Source: Paramecium tetraurelia | Taxonomy: Eukaryota > Ciliophora > Oligohymenophorea > Peniculida > Parameciidae | Assembly (NCBI RefSeq): GCF_000165425.1 | Contig: NW_001799645.1 | Coordinates: forward strand, 62,001-126,000 | Length of the DNA stretch: 64,000 nucleotides | Reading direction: 5' to 3' | In this document: piece by piece, positions 36,733 through 48,481 of the stretch | Layout: every line of letters begins with the position of its first letter | How positions within the stretch are numbered: position 1 is the stretch's first letter | Program-made: the position numbers and the translations under genes | Notes under the pieces: generated by a model | The model's database searches: none | The model's input: the letters and a program-made list of their open reading frames with translations, nothing else | Told to the model about the DNA's origin: nothing

Positions 36733-38488
36733 ATGGATAATCATAATTAATAATTGGACATTATTGTTATTGGTACTATCTACGTGTCCTTCGAACCATT
36801 AGTATAAGTGGAATGCATGTCGATCAAAGCTGGAAAGGTTTCAAGGCTCGGATAAACAGCTCAAATACTAAGTTAAGGTTAAATGCAAAATGAACTCTTA
36901 TAAGAACATCTCAATAAACCAGGTTATTGGGAATTGGAAATAGATTAAACGAAGTAAATAGAGCCATAAATATTAGAATCATCAAATTAAATGAATTATA
37001 AATGGCTATGCCTGGAATGATAGATAGTCATGTGCATCCCTAAAGTGGAGGGATTTAGTTAAGCAGACTCACAATCTAAAAGTATTGTAGTTGGGAAGAT
37101 GCTAAGAATGCAATAAGGAATAGCATAGTGAAGGGGGAACATGATAAAAATGAGTGGGTGTTTGCATATGGATATTGTAATGAAATAATTAAATATGTGA
37201 AAAGCATAAGGATGGTTTAAAGAGTTAAAATAGAATATATAAGAACTAGATGATGTATGTCCTGAGAAGCCATTAATAATAATGAGAGATGACTGCCATG
37301 CTTATTGGTGCAATTCTAAAATATTTGAAGTCACACAAACTCGCTAAGAAGATGGCATCTATATAGAAGAACAAATGAATGCTGTGAGAAAATACATTCC
37401 AAAATTAAGTGAGATCGAATAACAGGATTGTCTATTGAAAGGATTACAACACTTGGTGAAGTATGGAGTAGTTGCATTCCAGGATGCTGCAGTCAAAGAA
37501 AGATTGTTTCAAAATTACAAGAAGTTGTATTAAAATTAAAATTATGGAAATCAATTACCATATTGTTGCATGAGTCTGTGTTGGAATGATTTGTTTTTGG
37601 AATAGACATAAAGTAATTATTATCTGTTATGAAGATGTTGATGAGGAAGTGAGATTTGAGACTGTGGAGAATCAGATTAAAGAGATAAGAGATTTGAATC
37701 TAGAGAAATTATATTGTCATAGTGTAAAGATATTTGTAGATGGTGTTTTGGAATCAAAGACAGCTTTAATGAATGTTAAATATTGCCAATGTTCACACAA
37801 TGGATAACTCATGATTTAGAATATCCCTTAGATAATTGAAGGACTGAATGATAGAGGAATCTAGGCACATATTCATAGTATAGGAGATAGAGCAACTGAT
37901 ATCGTGGTTGAAGCATTCGAGAGAATCTAACATAAGTTGAACAAGAATGTCATCAACTATTTAGCTCATCTTGAATTTGTTTCACCAAAAGCTATTGAAC
38001 TACTCAAAAAGCTTAATTTGGGTGCAAACTTCTCTGCCTTGTGGTTCTATGAAAGTCCATCACTTTCATTAATGCCCACATGTCTACCTTAACATTACAT
38101 GGAAGGAATGTATCCTATAAGAGATCTGGAATAGTGTATTATTGGATTAGGTAGTGATTGGCCTGTCAGTTCAGCCAATCCTTTTGATGCCATTGAGGTG
38201 GCAGTCACTAGGTAGCCTTTAGGACACACCTAAAATCCAATTCCAATAGGAGATTTGAAACAAAGAATCACCATCCAATAAGCCTTACATTATTATACTG
38301 AAGGATCAGCTAAATTAATTTAGAAGCCAGGATTGGGATTGCTGACAGAGGGAGGTCATGCTAACTTTATTATTATAAACTAAAATGTCTTGAAGATTAA
38401 ACCATCGGAAATACATCAAACTAAAGTTCTGTCGACATTTATTGATGGAGTTGAAGCGTATTAATCATAAAAATTGGAGTAAATATGA
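36733..38488 (+). CDS. Amidohydrolase of the YtcJ/Amidohydro_3 type
   Basis: Metal-dependent hydrolase of about 560 residues acting on N-C bonds; the substrate is unknown. Metal-site motif GMIDSHVHP near 37020, central AHIHSIGDRATDIV near 37865, and GLGSDWPVSSANPFDAIE near 38145 with the late catalytic Asp. The C-terminal beta-sandwich reads GLLTEGGHANFIII. Introns at 36956-36978 (23 nt), 37177-37204 (28 nt) and about 37612-37633 (22 nt) join the motifs in frame. No signal peptide, so it is probably cytosolic. The next gene starts only 46 nt downstream on the same strand. Confidence 0.9.
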
Positions 38489-38534
38489 ATAGGATATATT
38501 TTATAATTGATGTATTAATACAATATTAAATTAA

Positions 38535-40114
38535 ATGCACAACTACAACGTGGATCACAAATACAAGTTCTAGACGCGCATTGGTAATTGGTTTGAAGAG
38601 TGGGAGTTAGATGAGACCAAGTGAGAATTTGTTCATGAATTTATTAGGAAAAAAGACTATTTGAAAAATAGATAAAATGGGTAACTGGCAAGCATTGTCA
38701 AGGATTAAAAAACTAATTTCAGTCTTAGATTGGCATCACTTACCTTTCCAAAAGACGAATACATCCATTTCGGATTCCATATAATGCTTCAAAACCTTAA
38801 AACATTAGGCTTCTTATCCATTGACATTTAAGAAAAATTAAAAATAACTGAGGAAGCATACAATGTTACCACTGCACCAACAACATAACCAACAGTAAGA
38901 TCTGTATTTGTAGTTGTACCTTATACCAAAGAACCCAATTTTTTTGGTGATGATGTTTTACATTACGGATAACATTTTAGACTTCTTGCAAATCCAAGGA
39001 TTTCAAATAATAAAGCTTTCTTTCTGCATTCACTTCCATAGACACCAACTAGATGTGCTAAGATATCTAGAAAATAAGAAGTTTGTGCCATAGAGAGTGA
39101 TGTTTTTAATACTGTATGGAAATTAGAACATTCAGATCCGAAAATTAGATTTGAAATGGAAGGACAACCTATAAGAATAGATGATGTCATTCTTGTTAAA
39201 CACTCATTTACATAACATTGGTTAGCAAGTGATGATATTGTATACTAAAACGATTTTGGTAGAGAACGAGAAGTTTTTGTGCATTCTTACTAATGTTTGA
39301 ACAAAACATAAAATTTAATAGCTGAAAAGGAGGGCAGAACGACAATTGATATTCCATTGAGAAATTAAGAGTATAAATTATTTATATTTTTAATATAGAC
39401 CTTAGAATTTATGGAAATTTGCTGTAGCAAATAAATAAAGTGAATAATTTGATGAGTCAGTCATGGATGACAATAGAAATGTTAAAAATCTAATGATCAG
39501 AGTTAAGTAACAAATTACTGGCAAAGGTTCTTACGGATTGCGAGGATTGGCTAAGGTCTTTTTAGAAATGGATCAAAATAACAGTAATTAATTACATATA
39601 ACATAGATGGAGTTGTTGAGTATGATGATTTTAAATGGGGACTTAGGAATTTTGGACTCAATCTCTCTGAAGATGAAACTAAAATGATCTTTCAAACTTT
39701 TGATAAAAAAAGCAATGGAAAAATTGAATTTAATGAATTCTTGGATGCTTTTAGAGTATGAGATTCCTTGATATTCTTAGTTACAAATGAGTGATAGAAG
39801 ACTGTATTTTGTTTAAAGAGCCTATGCATCTATTGAATAAAGAGCAGGCAAAGTTACTTTGGATACGATGGGCAGAACTATCAATGTTAAAGAACACCCT
39901 GATGTACTCAAGGGGTACAAAACAGAAAGACAAGTGTTTTAAGAATTTGTATCACATTGGAATAAGGGGTAACCAGATAAAGTCATTTCATTTTAAGAAT
40001 TTGGTGAATTTTATTAAGTAATATTGACAATATATATAAATTTAGGATGTATCATCGGCTATATAATAAGATGAGACTTTTGAAGCTATTTTAAAAAAAT
40101 CATGGAATTTATGA
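38535..40114 (+). CDS. CFAP161: CFAP161 fused to a calyphosin-like EF-hand domain
   Basis: The first ~285 residues match CFAP161, a protein of the doublet-microtubule lumen in cilia: TRIGNWFEEWELDE, EYIHFGFHIML, VLHYGQHFRLLANP, IRFEMEGQPI, QHWLASDDIV, REVFVHSYQC and EPQNLWKFAVANK. A 28-nt intron at 39371-39398 keeps one frame that continues, without TGA, into four EF-hand-like units of calyphosin type: QQITGKGSYGLRGLAKVFLE, VEYDDFKWGLRNFGLNLSED, KSNGKIEFNEFLDAFR, then AGKVTLDTMGR, KEHPDVLKGYKTERQVFQEF and FYQDVSSAIQQDETFEAILK. Other introns: 38621-38647, near 39579-39601, near 39759-39783 and near 40018-40045. The product would be about 470 residues and would couple an axonemal protein to Ca2+ binding. 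Confidence 0.88.
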
Positions 40115-40987
40115 TGATTATTATATAATAGGAACATTAAATTATATTTCTCCAATTTATTAGCATGCCTACGAAAACCCCAGACTTTCACCTGATAAGG
40201 AAGAGTTTGTCTAAACTCTTACTTTAGTTCTTCTTATTCATATCCAAAAAATAATAAATACTTTTATTCATCATCCTGATTTCTTCAATCTGTGTTTTAT
40301 TTGAATTTCTTTAATCAGTATGAGGCTGATGGATGGTAATCAAAGCCTCTAAATACTTATTTCCTTAAAAAAGTGAGAATTGAATCCAAAAGTTTAAAAT
40401 GATGTTTTTCTAAAAACAAGTTTTTTCACAAGAAAACTGTTACAATAAAATTTCTTTTCTCTAAAATATGATCTGGATGGTTTATATTATGTGAGGTTCG
40501 ATTTAAATGATTGTTTTTATGCGAATCCAAAAAGATTAATATGATAGAATTAGTACTTATTATATAACACTGAATATTGATTCAAGCCATAAAAAACAGT
40601 TTCTCAAAAACCTTTTTATACAAATTTTTGAATAGAGAATTCTTTCTTAATTGTTAAACACATATAGATCAGCCAGTCAATATAGGCAGAGAATCAGTAA
40701 ATCGCAATATTTAGAGGAGAATTGGTTTGCTGAACAATTCATTTTTACCTCATAAATAGTTTACTTTATCACTTGAAATACACATAGATCAATATAAAAT
40801 CATTTATAAAATAAAGATAAACTAACTATTAAATTTTCAGTTCCAATTTAAATCTGATAGTTATTTTTTACAAATTAATAGAATTTCTTCACATAAGGTC
40901 ATAACCAAATCTTTTTTGAATTCATTAGTTATAGAATTAAGCTAGTAATTTTAATATTAGACTCTAGAAATCATTAATAATATTAAA
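40115..40987. other. Intergenic region
   Basis: About 870 nt, AT-rich. A long TGA-free minus-strand frame without a Met start crosses 40200-40675, but I do not believe it is coding (see rejected items). No RNA or repeat seen. Confidence 0.45.
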
Positions 40988-42025
40988 ATGTAAACTTAGA
41001 CTAATATACCTACTAATGAATTAGAAGGAAAAAAGAAATTATTCATGAAATGGGCTTTAAATTCTGTCAGAAAGTTTTTCAATAATAATTAATTGCCATA
41101 TCACCTTTTATCTACATGTGTGTCGATCAAGCCAGGGTCGGCTAATAGATGCGCAACGTTGTAGTCATATCCTAATTAAGGAGTGTGGAAATATTTGAAA
41201 GAACTGCCTGAATCTGTGAGAAGAGATTTAACAATGCATCTAAATAATGAAATGAAGCTTGTTGAATTTAAATTCTAATAATCTATTTTGATAGAGTTCA
41301 AAGATAGAATATTAAAAGACTTTGATTTCTCAAGTTTTTACAAAGAATCGAAAAATTTTAACGATAATAATGAGATACCATTTATTGAGTCAGATCAGAA
41401 TGAGTAGTAAGTAAAATAAAAGAAATGGTGCAAAGGATAAGACTTCGTTAGTGAATCAAAACAGATTTTGATTTAAATGCAACTGTGCAATAGAAAGCCG
41501 CCTTTAATTCATATGAAATAGCTCCATTATCACAAGCTGAGAACACTGTTAGAAAAAATAAAGGAACATAAGTTTAGCATGTCGGAAGAAATGAAACAGT
41601 TTAAACATGAATTGGAACAGTTTTGCAAGCAGGATTTTTGTTAAGAATCAGAAAAAAAGAAAAAAGTTAAAGCAAACCATGATCAGTAACAGAATGAACT
41701 TGAAAAAGTCTAATAGAATTGCATAATAAAGGTGGAAGATGAAGATAATAAAAATGATATTTTGAGGATATTTAAATAAAGAGTTAAAAGTATTGAGCCT
41801 GGAATTTCGCTTTTTCTACCAGATTTATCAAAATTTGAATAGCAAATGAGAAACAATTTTTAAGAAGTGGAGGATAACTATTACAAAAATTTGTATTTTA
41901 AAGAAAAAGTAGAAGAGATGGAATTAAATTCAAAAAATATACTTGCAGAATGTAAATAATATTATGAGGCATTACAGTTCAAAGAGCCTAGATAGAAGAT
42001 TGAAGTTTAACCAGATAGACGATGA
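40988..42025 (+). CDS. Charged helical protein, uncharacterised
   Basis: Single frame of 345 residues, no intron. The N-terminal third is well folded in appearance (FMKWALNSVRKFFNNNQLPY, then GVWKYLKELPESVRRDL). The rest is Lys/Glu/Gln-rich and probably coiled coil (EEMKQFKHELEQFCKQDF). No domain recognised. It is followed closely by another gene on the same strand at 42111. Confidence 0.65.
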
Positions 42026-42110
42026 AATCTTTCTTAAAAAAATGATTATTTTATTTAAATAGAACTGACAATCATTATTTTTATTTAAATTATAATCGTT
42101 AATTTGGATC

Positions 42111-42879
42111 ATGATGCCTCCTCCTGATCGCATTAATTATGCTGAAATGAAAGTTTAAGTATTAAATTACCTTATCTATTAGAGGATTCAAATTCCTGTT
42201 TAAGTTGCTGTACTTAAGCCAGTGTATGTTGATTGTCCTTATCCATCCTATGTGTTTGTTGAAGGTGAAAGCCATGCCAAGTAATTGGAAAGGCAATACG
42301 GAAATTGGAAACAATTCTTAAATGAGCCTCAATTAAAGACTTAAATTATGCAGTTATTTAGTGATAGTGATGACTCTGATTCTGAAAAGGAAAAAAAGAA
42401 AAAAAAGAAAGTCAAATCATCTAAAACAAAAACAATAGTCAATACAAAGTCATCCAAAGAAATAAAAGGAACTTAAGAATAGCAATAATAGGTTTAGTAA
42501 TAGTAAAGTCAGCCTTAACAATTTAATTAAACATATAATTAAATTGATTAGAATAACAATTATGTTAGACCACCTATTTAGTTGGATGATCGAGGAGCTA
42601 CTTTTTAAAAACAATATGGCAATCAAACTCAATTGTCAAGAACACAAACATAGAATTTCCCAGCATTGAATATTCTCCAAACCAGGTAATCAATATTGTT
42701 ATTTTCAGAAATGAAATCATTCCAAATAATTCTTCAAATGTCTCAAGGGGAAGATAAGATCTCTAAAATTATAAGAGTATATTTATTCATTTTACTTAGC
42801 ATTCCTTTAAAAATCATAATAAACCCTTTTACCTGCAGGAGAGGCTGGCAAATCTAGATATGAATATTAGAATATCTGA
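42111..42879 (+). CDS. Disordered Lys/Ser/Gln-rich protein, uncharacterised
   Basis: About 230 residues. N-terminal block (VDCPYPSYVFVEGESHAKQL, then YGNWKQFLNEPQ) looks ordered. Then an Asp/Ser run (SDSDDSDSEKEKKKKKKVKS) and long Gln stretches encoded by mixed CAA, TAA and TAG. Likely introns: about 42149-42178 (30 nt), 42685-42707 (23 nt) and 42778-42800 (23 nt). The acidic-Ser then poly-Lys motif is common in nuclear proteins phosphorylated by CK2; that is only suggestive. Confidence 0.5.
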
Positions 42880-43196
42880 GATATATTATTTATTACTTAT
42901 TCATCACAAATACTCAAACTAATATATTATTCATTTCAATTTCTATTAAATACCAATCTACTTTAGAATTGAAACAATTTTTCGGATTATTAAATAGTGA
43001 AACTGTCATTTATATATATTAATAATTAAATAAATAATAATATTACTATTATTTGACATATTTATTTTATGGTTAGACTAATTTGATTATTATCTCTTAG
43101 TTATACCAGATAATGATTTTTATAATATAAATTTGATTTATAGTTTAAAGGATAAGGAGTTATGTATTATAAGTGACTATAAAGTAATTTATAACA
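42880..43196. other. Convergent intergenic region
   Basis: About 315 nt of AT-rich DNA between two convergent gene ends. No feature seen. Confidence 0.5.
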
Positions 43197-43599
43197 TCAA
43201 TTACGTGCTAAAGCTAAAGCAGCCATCACTGAAGTATTTGAACTATTAAAATGCTTAGCACGATAGTATTGGAGCTCTTTCAGTAACAGTGTAGTTTTGC
43301 AGAGATCAAATTTTTCAATCTGTTAGACTTTTTCTCTAAGCTTTTTGAGAGATATATGTATACGTTAACACTCTAATTTTCAATTACTACAATCTGTTGT
43401 TGTCCTATGCAGAGTCATTCCTAGTTAAACAGGTTTCTGAAGTTTCTTGAGAACTATTGGATGTCAATTTTTTTTCAGTGGATTTTTCTGTAATTAACTT
43501 ATTTGTGGTTTTTGTTGACTTGGTAAGCTCTTGAATTGTAAGAGTGCGCTTCTTGGTGGTCCGATCAATCAATGGCGATATTGACTTTTAAGTTGGCAT
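43197..43599 (-). CDS. Small coiled-coil protein, uncharacterised
   Basis: About 120 residues from ATG 43599. A Thr/Ser/Lys-rich start (MPTQKSISPLIDRTTKKRTL) leads, after a 31-nt intron, to a leucine heptad helix (LREKVQQIEKFDLCKTTLLL, KELQYYRAKHFN) and stop 43197-43199. No family recognised. Its start codon is 50 nt from that of the large repeat protein on the other strand. Confidence 0.6.
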
Positions 43600-43649
43600 A
43601 TAGGATCTGGCAGATAAATTCATAAAGTTAACAAATAATTATTAATAAA
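43600..43649. promoter_or_regulatory. 50-nt bidirectional promoter region
   Basis: The whole space between two divergent start codons is 50 nt. Both genes' core promoters and 5' leaders must fit here or extend into the neighbouring coding sequence. No element can be named from sequence alone. Confidence 0.45.
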
Positions 43650-46600
43650 ATGACATTAATTTATATTCTAGTGTTCTATGCATTAAACTAAGTGCTTGCA
43701 GGATTCACGACATTGAATGAAGCATTATTATTCAATCCCATCACACTTTATGTCCCTGAATGTGTAGAATAACCTAAATTTGATAATATCATTATAAGTA
43801 TTCGTTATTGGATTGAAATATTGCAAACTGATGATTGTGATTTGTAGACCGACTTGGAAACATTAAAGCAAATAAAAACGACAATCCCAGAATCAAATTT
43901 ATTTTTGAGTTCCTTCATCTAGAAAGATCAATTTAAAATTCACGGATTGATGTAGATCACTGATGATATATGCAAAGATGCTTAAGGTAATAAGTATAAT
44001 AAGCGGTTTTTAGATTAGCCAGGCTACATAATAGATTTATTGAAGAAAGAGCTTCAATCAATAATTGATTCCCTTGAAGAAATTTTGGCAACACCGAATA
44101 AACAGCGAAAAATTTCTGCGTTAAATTCCCAGATAGAGGAAGTCTAAACATATTAAGAATTTTGTTTCTAAAAGGAAGAAAGGCAGAGAAGAAAGGCACA
44201 AGAAGCAATCAATTAACAAGCACAAAACATAAAAAATGAAGCAGGCTATATAGATGACGCTTATGGCACACCCAACACTTCAGATTCCAGTCAAGGATCA
44301 TCAACTACATCATCATCTTCTTCATAATCGAATACTTAGCAATAAGGCACCAATATTTCAGGAACATAATAGCCAATTAATTGTGTAGACCCTCAAGCCT
44401 CAAATGCTTAATAAAACTCTAATCAATAATAGGGAAGTAGTACGACTACTACTTCTACATCATAAACAACCACTAATTAAACAAATATTCCTTAACCACC
44501 ACCACAGACATAATAATGTCAGCCCTGTGAAATACCATAACCTCCATAAAATCAACCCTCAATACCTAATCCTCCACCACCTCCGCCACCATCAACATAA
44601 GAGCAGCCTTAAGTTCCTCCACAAATACCTCCATAACCTCCTGCTTAACCTCCTTCTGAGGTTCCTTCTTAGCCACCAGTCTAGCCACCTCCCCCACCTA
44701 TTGAACCACCTAAACCTCCGGTTGAGCCACCGGTTTAGCCACCTCCCCCACCTGCTGAGCCACCTAAACCACCAATTGATCAACCATAACCACCAGTTTA
44801 GCCTCCGTAACCACCAGTTTAGCCACCTTAACCTCCTGCTGAGCCACCATAACCACCAGTTAAGCCACCAGTTGAACCACCTAAACCTCCTGTTGAACCT
44901 CCTTAACCACCTACTGAGCCACCTAAACCTCCTGCTGAGCCTCCATAACCACCTGTTTAGCCTCCTTAACCACCTGTTGATCCTCCTTAACCGCCTACTG
45001 AGCCACCTAAACCACCAGTTGAACCTCCTTAACCACCAGTTGAACCACCTAAGCCGCCTGTTGAACCTCCTTAACCACCTACTGAGCCACCTAAACCACC
45101 TGTTGAACCTCCTTAACAACCAATTGATTCACCTAAACCACCTGTTGAACCACCTCAACCACCTACTGAACCACCAAAACCACCTGTTGAACCCCCTAAA
45201 CCTCCTTCTGAGCCACCTAAACCACCTGCAGAGCCACCTTAACCTCCTACTGAGCCGCCAAAATCTCCTGAATAGATAAAAACAAATATAACTGTCAATG
45301 GGAACAGAACTACTGAAGTTCAAGATTTGATAAAATAGTTTTAAGAAGGAAAGATGGAAAATGTTTCAATAAACATTACAGTATACTAAAATTCAAATAC
45401 AACCACTATTGGAAGTTAGAATGGAGAATTGTTAACAATTCTTGAAGCATTATGTAGAATATATTATTTTATTAAAAGTAACTACTTAGCCTGCTTGTTC
45501 TGCTCCAGCTCAGCCTGTAATAGTTGTAGTGCAATAAGACGATGGTGACGATTGCAAAGAACCTGCTTAACCGATTAAGCCAAAGCCAGATGAAAAGCCC
45601 GTTCCTGTTATTGAACCAGAGGAAGAAGAAGAGGAGGAAGAAGAATTATTCCCTGAAATGTCTTTCCCAGAGCCTGCTCCAGATCCATAACCTGAGCCTG
45701 AAGAAGATCCTCAACCTGTACCAGAAGAAGAACCTGAACCTATTCCAGAAGAAGAACCTTAGCCTATTCCAGAAGAAGAGCCAAAACCCATTCCTGAAGA
45801 AGAACCAAAACCTGTTCCAGAGGAAGAAACACCAATTCCAGAAGAAGAATAAGAGCCAATTCCAACTGAACCTGCTAGTGTGAACACTACAAAACCAGCT
45901 GAACCATTGCCTTTACCAGAAGAACAGTAAGCTGAAGAATACGTTCCAGAAGAAGAAACACCAGAAGAAATTATACCTATTGATACAAAGAACACAACCA
46001 AACCATCAGAACCTCTACCAATACCTGAAGAAGAACCAGTTGAATAATAAATTATCGAGCCAGATCCTATTGAAGATCCTGTTGATACATTTAATTAAAC
46101 AAAAGTTGTAGAACCTCTCCCTATTCCTGAAGAAGAATATGTTGAGGAGGAAGTAATTGTACCAGATGAGCCATTTGTTAATAAAACAAAGCCATCTGAA
46201 CCTCTACCAGTTCCAGAAGAAGAGGAAGAAGAGCCTGAAATTATAGTGGTTGTGAAAAATGAAACAAAATAAGCAGAACCAGTACCCATTCCAGAAGAAG
46301 AAGTTCCTGAGGAAGTAGTGGTTGTGAAGGATCCAAAAAATACTACTAAAACAAGTGAAACCTTACCTGTTCCAGATGAAGAATATGAGGAAATAATCTA
46401 TGAAGAATATTACGAGGAATATTATGAAGAGATTATCATATAAGCTGCAAAAAACACTACAAAATCTGCTGCCCCTCTGCCTCTCCCTGAAGATGAGGAC
46501 GATGACTGGGGTTAGATGGGCTTTGATGATGAAAGCGATGAGGGCGAGTGGGAAACCTATTGGGACGGATCTTAATATGTTAAAAGAAAGAGGTCTGAAA

Positions 46601-48427
46601 CTGTTATTGAATATGAATATTACTGGGATGTTGATTCATAAAGTTACAAAAGTAGAGTGAAGGGGTCAGGTCCTAATGAAGATGATTATGAACTCTATTG
46701 GGATGGTTCTAGATATCTGAAAAGAAAAAAAGGAAGCCAAACTTATGACATAAATACAAAGCCATCAGGTTCATACACTTATGATGGTTTTGTTTATGAA
46801 TAATATTGGGATGCCAGCACCAATTCATATTAATGGAGAAGATACAGAGTAGGCTCAACATCATATGAGAGTGATACATTCGAATATTATTGGGATGAGA
46901 GCAGTTAAAGTTACAAGTTCAAATAATCAGTCAGTTCTACATCTAGTTCTTATACTTATAATGGATATGTTTATGAGAAATATTGGGATCAATCTTCAAG
47001 TTCTTATAAGTGGAGAAGGAGATAAACAGGATCAAGTACATGGGAATCTGGCGATTATGAATATTATTGGGATGAAAGCAGCTCAACTTATAAGTTCAAA
47101 TAATCGGGTAGTTCTACATAATCTAGTTCCTAGAGTTCTTACACTTATAATGGATATACCTATGAGTCATATTGGGATCAATCTTCAAATTCATATAAAT
47201 GGAGAAGAAAATAATTAGGATCAAATACTTGGGACTCAGGTGAGTATGAATATTATTGGGATTCAAGCTAATAAACTTATGTTTGGAAATTGAAATAGCA
47301 ATAGTAGAACGAGCAAGATGATTATGAATGGCAATGGGATTGGGAAACAAGTTCTTATCAATGGAGAAGAAAGGCAAACTCATATGATACTAATTAGTAC
47401 GAATAATATTGGGACTCATCAACTCAGTCCTATTAGTGGAGAAAGAAGAGCAGTACTTCATACAATTATGATGATGGGGAATATGAATACTATTGGGATG
47501 TGAATACTTAATCGTATCAGACTAGAAAGAAAAGCGGCTCTTCCAGTTAAATTGAGTATGAATATTATTGGGATTACGATACTTAATCCTATCAATACCG
47601 TTAAAAGGGTTAATAATCTCAAGGATACTCAACATCTTCATCTAGTTCAACTACATATTATGAATAATATTGGGATGCTGCTTCTTAATCATACAAATGG
47701 AGAGAAGTATCCAATGATTAAATAGCTCAATAAGGCACGTATGATGATGGGTAATATGAATATTATTGGGATGCATCTACTAATTCTTATTAGACAAGAT
47801 TAAAGACAAGTAGTAGCAGTAACTCAACTCAATATTCTTCAAGCAGCGGGGAAGAATCCTATTCATATTCAACATCTTACAATGTATCTTCAAGCACTGA
47901 TTACTGGGAGGAATATTATGTAAATGAGGATGGAGAAATGGTTACTTTGAATTTAGCTTCTTAATCTTTAAATAATAATGATGCCCTATAATTGGAAAAT
48001 CAAGCTCATGAGAAATGGATTAGCTAAGATGTAAATATTTTTAAATTAAAATTAGGCAAAAGAAACAGATGAGTCTTTAGAATCTTAAGATAATTAAGCT
48101 AATCAAGGCAAATTCATTTATAAAACAAATTAGGTATGGGAAAAAGATGATGAATAAATATATAATTCATATAACTTACGTAGCAGGAATATTAAGAATG
48201 CTGCAAAAATGAAGAATGTTAATCATAATGGCAATCAAAAAACAACTTAACAAAAGAAATAAGTTGTTGGAACAAGTTTCAACTTCAGAACTATACCACA
48301 AGATAAAGTTGAAAAGCAATAATAATTGAAAAATTAACCAGAGTTTATTGATAAAAAGGAAAGTTCTGATAAAAAAGAGAACATTTCAATGTTAAAGAAA
48401 ATAATGAATATATTTAGTCATAATTGA
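43650..48427 (+). CDS. Large secreted repeat protein (Pro-rich, acidic, YWD repeats)
   Basis: About 1,560 residues. It starts with a signal peptide (MTLIYILVFYALNQVLAGFT). A folded-looking domain (about 210 residues) follows, then Ser/Gln/Thr linkers, a PP[VTA]EPPKPP-type region (about 44560-45270), a short globular part (TVNGNRTTEVQDLI), a Pro/Glu-rich acidic region with repeated PEEE, and 15 copies of a Y-W-D-x4-S-Y-x-W/F-R/K unit. The tail is Asn/Lys-rich and ends at TGA 48425-48427. Introns fit near 43987-44013, 45452-45476 and 48031-48055. The TAA/TAG codons in the Pro region encode Gln, which keeps the frame open. No family recognised; a cell-surface, secretory-granule or cyst-wall role is inference only. 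Confidence 0.85.
44560..45271 (+). repeat. Proline-rich tandem repeat (PPxEPPxPP)
   Basis: Imperfect 9- to 27-nt units encoding PPK/PPQ-P-P-V/T/A-E/Q repeated some 40 times. Third-codon-position changes show it is not a recent expansion. It produces long spurious open frames in the other five frames. Confidence 0.9.
45600..46400 (+). repeat. Acidic Pro/Glu repeat (PxPEEE)
   Basis: About 16 copies of P-[IVL]-P-E-E-E, some separated by spacers with N-x-T sequons and K-P-[SA]-E-P-L. Highly acidic; possibly a Ca2+-buffering or extended linker region. Confidence 0.85.
46545..47805 (+). repeat. 15 YWD repeats
   Basis: Fifteen copies of a unit with core E-[YQ]-Y-W-D-x-x-[ST]-x-[ST]-Y-x-[WFTY]-[RK]. 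In the first half, copies alternate between two types (ending WRR or FKQ), spaced by about 20-30 Ser/Gly/Thr residues. The spacing and alternation suggest duplication of two-unit blocks. Confidence 0.9.
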
Positions 48428-48481
48428 TTTGACATGAAATAATAAAAATTTAATATATAGAATTAAAATCTATGATATAAT

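Noticed and set aside
40200-40675. A TGA-free minus-strand frame of about 160 codons in the gap after CFAP161.
   Set aside because: It has no Met near its start, its composition is that of AT-rich noncoding DNA, and with one stop codon such open lengths occur by chance.
44404-45279. Long open frames on both strands in the Pro-rich block (His/Leu-rich plus frame, Arg/Trp-rich minus frame).
   Set aside because: They are out-of-frame readings of the PPxEPP repeat. The repeat keeps all frames free of stops.
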